From the NCBI RefSeq assembly GCF_009911595.1, contig NZ_QWKG01000017.1, positions 1 through 64,000 on the forward strand: 64,000 nucleotides of DNA, written 5' to 3'. The translations under genes and the position numbers were made by a program. Every line of letters begins with the position of its first letter. Position 1 is the stretch's first letter. Shown one piece after another: positions 1-8,201 of the stretch. This stretch comes from Colidextribacter sp. OB.20 (lineage in GTDB: Bacteria; Bacillota; Clostridia; Oscillospirales; Oscillospiraceae). The notes below the pieces were generated by a model. That model was not told the DNA's origin, made no database searches, and saw only the letters and a program-made list of their open reading frames with translations.

Positions 1-103
1 TCTTTTTTCCCTCCTCTCCGCCACAAAACTACATTTTTTCCTCGGCGTTTTCTTTCATTTTATCATTGGCGCTGACACCCTCGGGACCTGATCTAAAACA
101 CAA

Positions 104-136
104 CCCCGCCCGGCCAGTGGTCGAGCGGGGATTTTT
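104..136 (+). terminator. Intrinsic-terminator-like hairpin just upstream of the IS30 transposase
   Basis: CCCCGC (104-109) pairs with GCGGGG (125-130), and CGGCC (111-115) pairs with GGTCG (119-123) around an AGT loop, followed by ATTTTTATAT. It sits 20 bases before the transposase start. It could insulate the transposase from outside transcription, as known for several insertion sequences, or terminate a gene lying to the left. The first 100 bases of the window show no gene I can support. Confidence 0.65.
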
Positions 137-156
137 ATATATTGGAGGCTTGCGTT

Positions 157-1212
157 ATGGGAAAGCATTATAAACATTTGACCTGGAGGGAGCGGCTACG
201 AATTGAAACCCGCCTCAAGGATGGATGGAACCCCCAAAAGATAGCCGACGAGATCGGGCGGCACGTCTCCACTATTTACCGGGAGATCAAGCGGGGCCTC
301 GGCGTCCAGCGCACGACGGACCTCATAGATTATGAGTGCTATATACCCGAGATCGCCCGGGAGAAATACGAGGCCACGTTCTCCGGCAAGGGCCCGGACC
401 TCAAGATCGGGAAGGACCACAAGCTGGCAAACTACCTCGGAGAGGTCCTAAAGGACGGCTATCGGTCCCCGGAGGCCGCCCTCGGGGAAATTGCGGTTAA
501 AGGGATGGAATTTGATACTAAAATATCGCCCCGGACCCTTTACCGCTATATCGAAATGGGGATTATACCGGGCATTTCAAGCGCAGACCTCCCCATTAAA
601 CGGAACCAGGGCAAAAAGAAAGAAAAGCAAAAGCCAAGGGCCGCCCGGAATTGTAGGGGAAAGAGTATAGAGGAGCGCCCCAGGGAGATCAACGCCCGGG
701 AGGAGGTCGGGCATTGGGAAATGGACACAGTAGAGAGCGCCAAGGACGGGAGCCTGGAGCGGGTTCTCGCCCTGACTGGCCGCGTCACAAGGAACCAAAT
801 AAACATAAAAATTAAAACGGGCGAGGCGAAAATGGTCGTTGCCGCCCTGGACCGCCTGGAGCGGAAACTCGGGGCTTTGTTCCCGGTCGTGTTCCGTTCA
901 ATCACCGTTGACAACGGCTCCGAGTTTGCGGACGTGGAGGGTATGGAGCGGTCTTGCCTCCGCCTGGGAGAAAAGAGGACGACGATCTATTATTGCCACC
1001 CGTACAGCTCCAGCGAACGGGGCTCCAATGAGAAACAAAACGGCATGACCCGCCGCCGCCACCCAAAGGGAACAGATTTTAAGAAAGTCTCCCGGAAAAA
1101 GCTCCGGGAGACAACGGACTGGATCAATAATTACCCTCGGAAAATGTTCGGATTCCACACCGCGGCGGAGCTTTTCGCCGCCGCTTTTCCTGGCCTCCCC
1201 TCCCTGTACTAA
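157..1212 (+). CDS. IS30-family DDE transposase
   Basis: The 351-residue protein has an N-terminal helix-turn-helix (about residues 8-48, with KIADEIGRHVSTIYREIKRG) and a C-terminal DDE integrase core. The likely catalytic residues are D190 (in HWEMDTVE), D252 (in TVDNGSEF) and E292 (in RGSNEKQNG). The RGSNE-x-x-NG and HPKGTDF motifs are typical of IS30. The D-to-E spacing of 39 residues is slightly longer than the classical 33. The ATG at 157 is preferred over the TTG at 142 because GGAGG at 144-148 is well spaced for it. The frame is intact, so the protein could be active. I could not resolve terminal inverted repeats by eye, so the element limits are not given. A hairpin with a T-tract lies directly upstream. 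Confidence 0.93.
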   Translation: MGKHYKHLTWRERLRIETRLKDGWNPQKIADEIGRHVSTIYREIKRGLGVQRTTDLIDYECYIPEIAREKYEATFSGKGPDLKIGKDHKLANYLGEVLKDGYRSPEAALGEIAVKGMEFDTKISPRTLYRYIEMGIIPGISSADLPIKRNQGKKKEKQKPRAARNCRGKSIEERPREINAREEVGHWEMDTVESAKDGSLERVLALTGRVTRNQINIKIKTGEAKMVVAALDRLERKLGALFPVVFRSITVDNGSEFADVEGMERSCLRLGEKRTTIYYCHPYSSSERGSNEKQNGMTRRRHPKGTDFKKVSRKKLRETTDWINNYPRKMFGFHTAAELFAAAFPGLPSLY

Positions 1213-1253
1213 AAAATTTATAAAAATTTTCGCATTTCTCTTGACAAACGGCG

Positions 1254-1282
1254 TTGTATGCAAAAAGAATATCTGATATAAT
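1254..1282 (+). promoter_or_regulatory. Sigma-A promoter for the 1318 gene
   Basis: TATAAT at 1277-1282 has an extended TGA in front, and TTGTAT at 1254-1259 sits exactly 17 bases upstream. A nearby TTGACA at 1241-1246 is 30 bases from this -10 box and is unlikely to be its partner. Confidence 0.55.
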
Positions 1283-1317
1283 AAAATTAAGATTTTGGAG
1301 GGATGGAGGGTGTAAAG

Positions 1318-1896
1318 ATGAAAAAGAGACTGATAAAAGGGGCCGTTGCCGTCGCTGTTCTGGCGGGAATATTTCTGTGTGCCAGATGGATTGATATGGA
1401 GCTGAATTATACCGTTCTGGCGGACAACAGCAATTTGGAGGAGTGCGCTGTCCGGTTTTTGCAGCACGGCGAGCTTATTAAGATCGAAGTGAAGCTGCAT
1501 GACTCCATTGATCTGGGAGACAAGAGATATGTCCTGATCGAGCGCATGGAGAACGGCGAATATCAGCTGGGGCTCATCCGGATGGAGCAGGGGCTGAACG
1601 GGCGGTATAAAATCAATTCCATTGGCTATGGCAGCAGCAATTTCCGGGAGGAGGTTGTGGAGTCCGGCGATGAAAAATTCTATATGCTCGGCGGGCGAAA
1701 CACCTTTTTCGGGATCGTGAAGGTAAAAACCGCCCTGAACGGAAGAGAATATACGATGAGGGTTCCGGAGGGCGAGCGCTTTTTGGTGTATACGGAGATT
1801 GATCCTCTCACAGAGGCCCGCTACAGTGATTTGGAAAAGCTGCGCTTTTACAACGAAAGCGGCGAGGACATCACAGCTCAGGTGCCCTGGAATTAG
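1318..1896 (+). CDS. Small membrane-anchored protein of unknown function
   Basis: The 192-residue protein has a basic N-terminus (MKKRLIKG) and one hydrophobic segment (about residues 7-22), compatible with a signal anchor or an uncleaved signal. A soluble, mostly beta-type domain follows, presumably outside the cell. I do not recognise the family. The ATG at 1318 is chosen over the one at 1303 because GGAGGG at 1305-1310 is correctly spaced for it, while the upstream ATG has its Shine-Dalgarno touching the start. Its stop codon overlaps the ribosome binding site of the GIY-YIG gene, suggesting coupled translation. It may be local to the IS30 neighbourhood rather than core. Confidence 0.75.
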   Translation: MKKRLIKGAVAVAVLAGIFLCARWIDMELNYTVLADNSNLEECAVRFLQHGELIKIEVKLHDSIDLGDKRYVLIERMENGEYQLGLIRMEQGLNGRYKINSIGYGSSNFREEVVESGDEKFYMLGGRNTFFGIVKVKTALNGREYTMRVPEGERFLVYTEIDPLTEARYSDLEKLRFYNESGEDITAQVPWN

Positions 1897-1908
1897 GAGA
1901 AAATCACT

Positions 1909-2154
1909 ATGCCTTGGTATGTCTATATCCTCCGCTGCGGAGACGGTACGCTGTACACCGGCATCACCGATGACGTCCCCCGCCGCCTGGCCGCCCACCG
2001 GGCGGGGAAGGGGGCCAAGTATACCCGGGGGAGGGGCCCGCTGGAGCTGGTCTATGCTGAACAGGTCCCTGACAAATCCGCCGCCCTGCGGAGGGAAATC
2101 GAAATTAAGAGGCTAAGACGGGCGGAGAAGGAAAAGCTGATTGAGCGCGCCTAA
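1909..2154 (+). CDS. Small GIY-YIG nuclease-superfamily protein (UPF0213/YhbQ-YazA type)
   Basis: The 81-residue protein is a single minimal GIY-YIG domain. YVYILRCGDGTLYTGIT at residues 4-20 carries the two characteristic strands, followed by conserved R (VPRRLAAH) and the K-Y-T-R region, and then EIEIKRLRRAEK. The length matches the stand-alone UPF0213 family, whose members are related to nucleases but whose substrate is generally unknown. AGGAG at 1895-1899 overlaps the stop of the preceding gene. A dispersed repeat begins directly after the TAA stop. Confidence 0.9.
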   Translation: MPWYVYILRCGDGTLYTGITDDVPRRLAAHRAGKGAKYTRGRGPLELVYAEQVPDKSAALRREIEIKRLRRAEKEKLIERA

Positions 2155-2292
2155 AGCCTCCCTTTTCAAAGGGAGGTGGCATTTGCGAAGCAAATGACGG
2201 AGGGTTTTTTCCTTTCGAAGCGCATTTGTCTCTGTTAGGAGAAAACCCCACCCGGCTTCGCCGGGAGCCCCCTTTGCGAAGGGGGCCTTTTG
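2154..2292 (+). repeat. Dispersed repeat family C, copy 1
   Basis: The copy is built from two hairpins, AGCCTCCC...GGGAGG at the left and GGGAGCCCCCTTTGCG-AAGGGGGCC at the right. A middle section contains the palindrome ATTTGCGAAGCAAAT and GACGGAGGGTTTT. Inverted copies lie at 9422-9529 and 28046-28180. The right arm ends in GGCCTTTT and could act as a terminator for the GIY-YIG gene or, read the other way, for the gene ending at 2340. Confidence 0.8.
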
Positions 2293-2339
2293 GTGCAAAA
2301 CAGGACCGTCCGGGAAACCGGACGGTCCTGCTGTGTTTA

Positions 2340-4127
2340 TCAGGGGAGGGGAAGCCCGCTTCCGGTGACCACAGGCGGGTCGTTCAGGGCGTCCAGGGAG
2401 TCCTGGAAATCCTTGTCGGGGTCAACAGGAGCGGTCCTTTGGCTTGGAGCGGAGGTAAGACGCTCCACCTCGAACGCGGGCTCACAGATACCGCCAGCCG
2501 CAGGGTAGTAGCTGATCAGCACCTTATCTCCTACGTTCAGAAGGATGGCCTGAGGCACCTCATCGGCGCTGAACCCATAATAGCCGTCCTCTGCCGTGCC
2601 GCCCTCCAGCCGGACATAGTAGTGGGTAGTGCCGCTGATAACGGCGGAGCGAATCTCGGCAATCGTTCCAGTGATTTCATCGTAGGGCAGTTCTTCCGTC
2701 TGGGTGACTCCCTTGTCCCGGAGCATCTGGATATAGCTCTGCTCACAGGAGGAGACGGTGGCGCCGGTGGCCACGATCTGATACTGGGCCACGTTGACCA
2801 TGGCATAGGTCTTGACCAGGTTGGTGGCGTCCTTCAGGGGGATAAAGTAGGTGGGCTCCCCGGCGATATTCAGCAGGATGGGGAAGGTGGCGGTGTAGCC
2901 CAGGTCCTGAACCACGCCCTGGGCGGAGGCCATGGCGGCGTACTCGGTGGCGCCGGGGGCGGTGTAGAAGTGGGTCTCCTTGGTACGCATGTTGCACAGC
3001 AGGAAGCCCAGGTTGGACTGGTCGGCGTTGGCGGAGGTGACCCCGGTGTAGGCGTACACGTCATCGTTCATGGCGATATAGTTGTAGCCGCTGGTGGTCT
3101 GAGTCACGTCCCGCTGGCCCAGGATGGAGTTGATGAAGCCGTGGACCAGGGTGCCGTAGTAGTCGTATTGCTGCATAATCAGGTCGGGGACGTAGAGGGT
3201 GTCCACCCAGCTGGGGACCTCCTCATAGTACTGGCTCTCGCCGGTGACGGCATCCACCAGCACGGCCCCGTGGATGTCCACACCGCCGAACAGGCCGATG
3301 CGCTTGACCACCCGGGGGGCGATCCACCAGGGGTGCCCGTTCTCGTCAATCTCAAACTCCGGGGTGGAGAACATCATGGTGGGGTATTGGAAGCGCAGGT
3401 GGCGCAGGATATTCCGGTTCAGCGGCTCGGAGAAGGAGTACTTGATCCCCTCGGTGAGCCGGGTGACGGTGGCCTCCTGGGTGACCATGTCCACCACCAC
3501 ATAGGCCGGCAGGCCGTTGCCCCGGTTGGTGAACCACTTGATCAGGTCGGCGTAGGCGATGGGGGCGACCCGGACGGGCCGGCCCTGGTAGTTGATCTGG
3601 GTGGAGTCATCGGAGTACTCAAACTGGCTGACCATGTCGCTGAGGGTGCCCATCTGCCGGTCCCCCAGAAAATTGGCGGAGTCCCGGTCCAGGGTGGGAA
3701 TTTTATTGAAGGAAATTTCCGCGATATCGGTGGCGAAGTCGCCGGTCTGGACGGTGAGCAGCTCCCGGTAGGCGGAGGCCCGGAAGATGGGCATGGAGAT
3801 GATCTGACCCACGACAGCCACCGCCACAAGGGCGGCGAAGAGAATCAGCACGGGCAGACAGGTCCTCTTAACAAACTGGAACCACTCCTTTATCCTCTCC
3901 TTCGGCGTGCGCACCACGTTGTCCGCCGGCTTGACAGACAGGATAAAGACACAGACGGTGTATACCACGCACAGCAGAGCCAGGAAGCTGTAGAAGTCAC
4001 CGGATTGGAGGTTGAGGGCCGGCAGGGAGACATAGAAGTAGACAAAGCCCACCGCCGCCGTAATCAGCAGGCTGACCAGCAGACTGCCCACCCGGCCCAT
4101 GGGCTTTCGGGTCTTTTTTTCTTTCAA
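2340..4127 (-). CDS. Multi-pass membrane protein with large extracytoplasmic domain, function unknown
   Basis: The 595-residue protein has three hydrophobic helices near the N-terminus (about residues 12-36, 44-65 and 87-111). A globular region of about 480 residues follows, containing paired Tyr/Trp-rich repeats (for example HPWWIAPRVV and YVVVDMVTQ) and a final Pro-rich tail. I do not recognise a named family. The TTG start at 4127 is chosen because GAGGAG lies 9 bases upstream. Longer readings would begin inside the dispersed repeat at 4149-4225. It is divergent from gltX, and its promoter must lie in or beyond the repeat. Confidence 0.75.
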   Translation of the reverse strand: MKEKKTRKPMGRVGSLLVSLLITAAVGFVYFYVSLPALNLQSGDFYSFLALLCVVYTVCVFILSVKPADNVVRTPKERIKEWFQFVKRTCLPVLILFAALVAVAVVGQIISMPIFRASAYRELLTVQTGDFATDIAEISFNKIPTLDRDSANFLGDRQMGTLSDMVSQFEYSDDSTQINYQGRPVRVAPIAYADLIKWFTNRGNGLPAYVVVDMVTQEATVTRLTEGIKYSFSEPLNRNILRHLRFQYPTMMFSTPEFEIDENGHPWWIAPRVVKRIGLFGGVDIHGAVLVDAVTGESQYYEEVPSWVDTLYVPDLIMQQYDYYGTLVHGFINSILGQRDVTQTTSGYNYIAMNDDVYAYTGVTSANADQSNLGFLLCNMRTKETHFYTAPGATEYAAMASAQGVVQDLGYTATFPILLNIAGEPTYFIPLKDATNLVKTYAMVNVAQYQIVATGATVSSCEQSYIQMLRDKGVTQTEELPYDEITGTIAEIRSAVISGTTHYYVRLEGGTAEDGYYGFSADEVPQAILLNVGDKVLISYYPAAGGICEPAFEVERLTSAPSQRTAPVDPDKDFQDSLDALNDPPVVTGSGLPLP

Positions 4128-4148
4128 GATAAAATTCTCCTCTCTGAC

Positions 4149-4225
4149 TGTAGGGGCGGGGACTGCCCGCCCGTGTAACCTGGGGATTTGCCATGAAACA
4201 GCGGGCGGATGATATCCGCCCCTGC
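4149..4225. repeat. Dispersed palindromic repeat family A, copy 1
   Basis: The left end is TGTAGGGGCGGG and the right end is GCGGGCGGATGATATCCGCCCCTGC. Each end is itself a small palindrome, and the whole is an imperfect inverted repeat of about 77 bases. Other copies lie at 23750, 31377 (half), 35195, 50093, 56827 and 62722 (degenerate). Confidence 0.85.
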
Positions 4226-4290
4226 TTTTCATATAGCATATACTCTTTTCCTGAAAAAAGCAATGAACAGAAGATTAAATTTTAAAATAC

Positions 4291-4319
4291 TTGCCAAATC
4301 AGGAAAGATTCACTATAAT
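4291..4319 (+). promoter_or_regulatory. Sigma-A promoter for gltX
   Basis: TTGCCA (4291-4296), a 17-base spacer and a perfect TATAAT (4314-4319) lie 30 bases before the gltX start codon. Confidence 0.85.
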
Positions 4320-4349
4320 AAGGAAAACCTGTATACTGGAGGAGAGAAC

Positions 4350-5828
4350 ATGGCTTTAGACATGAAGTATTTCGAGGAGATGGAGGCCAAAATCCCCAAG
4401 GGTAGGGTGCGCACCCGGTTTGCGCCCTCGCCCACGGGGTATATGCACGTGGGCAACCTGCGCACCGCTCTGTACACCTGGCTCATCGCCCGCAACGCCG
4501 GGGGCACCTTCATTCTGCGCATCGAGGACACCGACCAGGGCCGACTGGTGGAGGGAGCCACCGACGTGATCTACAAGACCCTGGCCGAGTGCCATCTGGA
4601 CCACGATGAGGGCCCCGACGTGGGCGGCCCGGTGGCCCCCTATATCCAGTCGGAGCGGCGGGACACCTATGGGAAATACGCCCGCCTGCTGGTGGAGAAG
4701 GGCCACGCCTACTACTGCTTCTGCGAGAAGGCGGATAGCGGGGAGGACTCCGGCGACTTCAGCCGGAGGTTAGACCCCTGCTGGTTCCTGTCCCTGGAGG
4801 AGGCCCAGGCCCGGGTGGACGCCGGGGAGCCCTACGTCATCCGCCAGCGCATCCCTGATGAGGGGACCACCATCTTCCATGACGCCATCTTCGGGGACAT
4901 CACGGTGGAGAACAAGACCCTGGACGACCAGGTGCTCATCAAGCGGGACGGCCTGCCCACCTACAACTTCGCCAACGTCATCGACGACCACCTGATGGGC
5001 ATCACCCACGTGGTCCGGGGCAGCGAGTACCTGTCCTCCGCCCCCAAATACAATCTGCTGTACGAGGGCTTCGGCTGGGAGGTGCCCACCTACGTCCACT
5101 GCTCTCCCGTCATGCGGGACGCCCAGAACAAGATGTCCAAGCGCCACGGCGACCCCTCCTACGAGGACCTGAAGGACCAGGGCTTCCTCACCGAGGCCAT
5201 CCTCAACTATGTGGCCCTGCTGGGCTGGTCCCCCCGGGGAGACATCGCCGAGCAGGAGGTCTTTTCCCTGGAGGAGCTGGCGAAGGCCTTCGACCTGATG
5301 GGCATGTCCAAGTCCCCCGCCATCTTCGACATGGAGAAGCTCACCCACTTCAATGCCCTGTATTTGCGGGCCATGTCCCCCGAGGACTTTGCCAGGGCGG
5401 CTGAACCCTATATCCGGCAGACCGTGAGGGACCTGCCCGCCGCCGAGATCGCCGCCCTGCTCCAGGCCCGGTGTGAAAAGCTCACCGACATCCCGGAGAA
5501 GGTGGCCTTCTTCCAGGCCCTGCCCGAGTACGGCGCGGACCTGTTTACCAACAAGAAGTCCAAGACCAACCCGGAGGTCTCCCGGGCCATGCTGGAGGCG
5601 GCCATCCCCATGTTGGAGGGGCTGTCCGTCTGGACGCAGGACGCCATCCACGAGGGGCTGACGGCTCTGGCGGAGAAGCTGGAGGTGAAAAACGCCACCC
5701 TCATGTGGCCGGTGCGCATCGCCGCCGCCGGTCAGGCTGTCACCCCCGGCGGGGCGGTGGAAATCTGCCGCATCCTGGGGAAGGAGGAGACCCTCTGCCG
5801 TCTGAGGCTGGGTCTGGACAAGCTGTAA
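4350..5828 (+). CDS. gltX: Glutamyl-tRNA synthetase
   Basis: The 492-residue class I aminoacyl-tRNA synthetase charges tRNA-Glu, and possibly tRNA-Gln, with glutamate in the cytoplasm. The HIGH-type motif is HVGN at residues 33-36 within the typical APSPTGYMHVGNLRTAL context. The KMSKS loop is KMSKR at 261-265. The C-terminal anticodon-binding region is full length. The ATG at 4350 follows GGAGGAG at 4338-4344, and the open frame upstream of it is not coding. It is transcribed alone from the promoter at 4291-4319 and ends at a strong terminator. Whether tRNA-Gln is charged indirectly (via GatCAB) cannot be judged here. Confidence 0.97.
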   Translation: MALDMKYFEEMEAKIPKGRVRTRFAPSPTGYMHVGNLRTALYTWLIARNAGGTFILRIEDTDQGRLVEGATDVIYKTLAECHLDHDEGPDVGGPVAPYIQSERRDTYGKYARLLVEKGHAYYCFCEKADSGEDSGDFSRRLDPCWFLSLEEAQARVDAGEPYVIRQRIPDEGTTIFHDAIFGDITVENKTLDDQVLIKRDGLPTYNFANVIDDHLMGITHVVRGSEYLSSAPKYNLLYEGFGWEVPTYVHCSPVMRDAQNKMSKRHGDPSYEDLKDQGFLTEAILNYVALLGWSPRGDIAEQEVFSLEELAKAFDLMGMSKSPAIFDMEKLTHFNALYLRAMSPEDFARAAEPYIRQTVRDLPAAEIAALLQARCEKLTDIPEKVAFFQALPEYGADLFTNKKSKTNPEVSRAMLEAAIPMLEGLSVWTQDAIHEGLTALAEKLEVKNATLMWPVRIAAAGQAVTPGGAVEICRILGKEETLCRLRLGLDKL

Positions 5829-5834
5829 GATAAA

Positions 5835-5862
5835 ATGAGCCGCTGACCGCGGCTCATTTTTT
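5835..5862 (+). terminator. Rho-independent terminator of gltX
   Basis: ATGAGCCGC (5835-5843) and GCGGCTCAT (5849-5857) form a perfect 9-bp stem with a 5-base loop, running into a T6 tract. Confidence 0.92.
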
Positions 5863-5944
5863 ATAAACGCTGTCACATCCCCGAAAAAATTCCGTCAGAA
5901 TGGGTGAAAGGACCTTTCAGACGGAAGGAAAGGAGGAGCTGCCT

Positions 5945-6502
5945 GTGGAGGATGCCGCCATTATCGGTCTGTACTGGGCCAGAGACGAGGGGGCGATTAC
6001 AGCCAGCGACGAGAAGTACGGCAGGCTGTGCCGCGCCCTGTCCCGGGACATTCTGGACAGCCGGGAGGACGCGGAGGAGTGCGTCAACGACACCTGGCAG
6101 AGGGCCTGGGATACCATGCCGCCCCAGCGGCCCGGCTCTCTGCGGGCCTATCTGGCTAAAATCACCCGGAATCTGTCCATCGACCGCTGGCGGGCCCGGC
6201 GGGCGGAGAAGCGGAGCGGCGGTCTGGCCGTCCTGCTGGACGAGCTGGAGGAGTGTTTCCCCGCCGTTCCCAGCGCCGAGGAGATTACCGAGGCCCGGGA
6301 GACCGCCCGGGCCATCGACCGCTGGCTGAACACCCTGCCTGCGGCGGACCGGACCGCCTTTCTGCGGCGGTACTGGTACGGCCAGCGGGTGGATCTGGTG
6401 GCGAGGCAGGCCGGGTGCTCTCCCAACAGCATGGCCAAGCGGCTGGGCCGTCTCCGGTCCGGCCTGCGCCGGGCCCTGGAACAGGAGGGGATCAACGTAT
6501 GA
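5945..6502 (+). CDS. ECF-type RNA polymerase sigma factor
   Basis: The 185-residue sigma-70 family protein has a region 2 with the acidic stretch DAEECVNDTWQRAWD and the helix RAYLAKITRNLSIDRWRARR. Region 4 has TAFLRRYWYGQRVDLVARQAGCSPNSMAKRLGRLR. This is the two-domain ECF layout. The GTG at 5945 is preferred because AGGAGG at 5931-5936 is well spaced; an in-frame ATG at 5900 has no good ribosome site. It overlaps the next gene by 4 bases (ATGA), the usual arrangement of a sigma factor with its anti-sigma partner. The target regulon is unknown. Confidence 0.9.
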   Translation: MEDAAIIGLYWARDEGAITASDEKYGRLCRALSRDILDSREDAEECVNDTWQRAWDTMPPQRPGSLRAYLAKITRNLSIDRWRARRAEKRSGGLAVLLDELEECFPAVPSAEEITEARETARAIDRWLNTLPAADRTAFLRRYWYGQRVDLVARQAGCSPNSMAKRLGRLRSGLRRALEQEGINV

Positions 6503-8145
6503 GCGAAAGAAGTGAGCGCCTCTTTGAGGCTTTGGGCGAAATCAGTGAGGAAAAAATTGACGAGGCATCTCCGGATGACCGGACGAGTCAGTTCCGATGG
6601 AGAAGGTGGACTGCCCTGGCCGCCGTCCTGGTTCTGGTGATTGGAGTGGGCAGCTATGTCCTGCCCAGGATGGGGGGCGGCTCGGGTAATGTCGGCGCAG
6701 GCGCAGGAGGCGCGGGGGCGGACGGAGCGTCCACTTTCATGTCCTACGCGGGGCCGGTGTTCCCCCTGACCCTGCGGGAGGCGGACGGCGCCATCACAGC
6801 GGAGCGGGAGATCACCCTGGATTTTGCCCCCTGGGTGCCGGTGTGGTGGTCTAACGAGGACGAGGCGAACTCCCGCCCTGACCTCACCGAGGCCGAGAGG
6901 CAGGAGGATCTGGACTTCTACAATAAGCATTACCCCGAGGGGGGGCGCTGGAAGTCCTCCACCGATATCCGGGTGACAGATTCCTACACTCTGACCAACG
7001 CCTCCAGGGAGGAGAGAACAGTTTCGGTGCTCTACCCCTTTGCCGGAAATCTGAGCAGTCTGGAGAAGGCGCGGCCCGTCCTGACGGCGGGCGGAGTAGA
7101 GTTGGAGGCCACCCTCCACGCCGGGCAGTACTCCGGCGGCTTCCAGGGGGCCTGGGAGGGCTGGCCCAGCCGGAGGGACAACCCGGGCACCCTCAACCTG
7201 GACCAGCCCAACAGCTGGGAGGATTTTCGGGACAGCCTGGAGGACGGCGGCTACCTCCGGAGCGCCCTGGGGGAGTGGGCTGATCTCAGCGGCGTCCCGG
7301 TGACCGTCTACGAGTTCACCGACCCCTGGGGGCCCGAGCCCGACGAGAAAGCAGGCGTCCCCAACCCCACAATCCGGGTGGAGTTCGAGCTGGACTACGA
7401 AAGAACCGGGGTGCTGTCCTACGGCTTCAACGGCGGTATGTATGACCGGGAGAACGGCCGCCAGGGCAAACAGTTCTCCATCCCCCGGGACTTCTGGCCC
7501 GAGAGCACAAAGTGGCCCAGGTACCTGATTGTTCTGGGGGACGACATCCGGAGTCTGACTACCCAGGGCTGTGTCACCGGGGGCTGGGACGACGACCCGG
7601 CCATAGAGGCCGGGGTGACCATCCGGCGGTACGAGAGCAATCTGGAGAGAATCCTCCACACAGTGGCCGAATATGCTCTGCGGGAGGAGAAGGATTTTGA
7701 CCTGGCCTACGGGCTTTGGAAGGACTGGCTGCTGTCCTACGGTGTGCTGGCCGACGACCCAATGGAGCGGTATCGCTGGGGGGATATTGAGCCCATGGAC
7801 ATCAATATCATGTCCCGGGTGTTCTACCTGGAGGCGGAGGTGACAGTCCCCGCCGGGGAGAGCGTCACGCTGGCGGCGGAGATGACCAGGGAGGGCAGCT
7901 ACGACTTCTACTGCGCCCACACCGAGAACCGGGGGGTCTACGGCTACGACATGGTGACCAAGCTGGGCTCCAACCTGAGCTGCACCAGGCAGACCGCCGT
8001 TCTGGAGGACCGGGGCCAGATTGAGATCATCCGGCAGAACTTCGGCTTTGACCTGGAAAACGGGGTGAAGTGGGTGGAGCTGAACCCGGAGACGGAACAC
8101 TACTATCTGGAGGTCAAGGGCCGGGAAGGCCGGTTTGAAAAATAG
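6499..8145 (+). CDS. Membrane-anchored putative anti-sigma factor with large exterior domain
   Basis: The 548-residue protein has a short cytoplasmic head (about residues 1-35), one transmembrane helix (about 38-56), a Gly/Ala linker (GGGSGNVGAGAGG) and an exterior domain of about 470 residues. The exterior domain contains predicted beta-rich repeats and many aromatic residues. Its start overlaps the sigma factor stop by 4 bases, so the two are co-translated. The head is short, like other clostridial anti-sigma partners that lack a recognisable zinc-binding motif. I infer that it senses an envelope signal, but the exterior domain matches nothing I can name. Confidence 0.75.
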   Translation: MSERSERLFEALGEISEEKIDEASPDDRTSQFRWRRWTALAAVLVLVIGVGSYVLPRMGGGSGNVGAGAGGAGADGASTFMSYAGPVFPLTLREADGAITAEREITLDFAPWVPVWWSNEDEANSRPDLTEAERQEDLDFYNKHYPEGGRWKSSTDIRVTDSYTLTNASREERTVSVLYPFAGNLSSLEKARPVLTAGGVELEATLHAGQYSGGFQGAWEGWPSRRDNPGTLNLDQPNSWEDFRDSLEDGGYLRSALGEWADLSGVPVTVYEFTDPWGPEPDEKAGVPNPTIRVEFELDYERTGVLSYGFNGGMYDRENGRQGKQFSIPRDFWPESTKWPRYLIVLGDDIRSLTTQGCVTGGWDDDPAIEAGVTIRRYESNLERILHTVAEYALREEKDFDLAYGLWKDWLLSYGVLADDPMERYRWGDIEPMDINIMSRVFYLEAEVTVPAGESVTLAAEMTREGSYDFYCAHTENRGVYGYDMVTKLGSNLSCTRQTAVLEDRGQIEIIRQNFGFDLENGVKWVELNPETEHYYLEVKGREGRFEK

Positions 8146-8146
8146 G

Positions 8147-8184
8147 AACAGCAGGTCCCCGGCCACAGCCGGGGGCCTGCTGTT
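8147..8184. terminator. Bidirectional terminator between convergent genes
   Basis: A 17-bp stem pairs 8147-8163 (AACAGCAGGTCCCCGGC) with 8168-8184 (GCCGGGGGCCTGCTGTT) around a 4-base loop, with one internal mismatch. It separates the anti-sigma gene from the SEDS gene on the other strand and could serve both. Confidence 0.85.
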
Positions 8185-8201
8185 TGTGAGGCGGCGGGTG
8201 C

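Noticed and set aside
1241-1246. TTGACA at 1241 as the -35 of the 1318 gene
   Set aside because: It is 30 bases from the TATAAT; TTGTAT at 1254 has the proper 17-base spacing.
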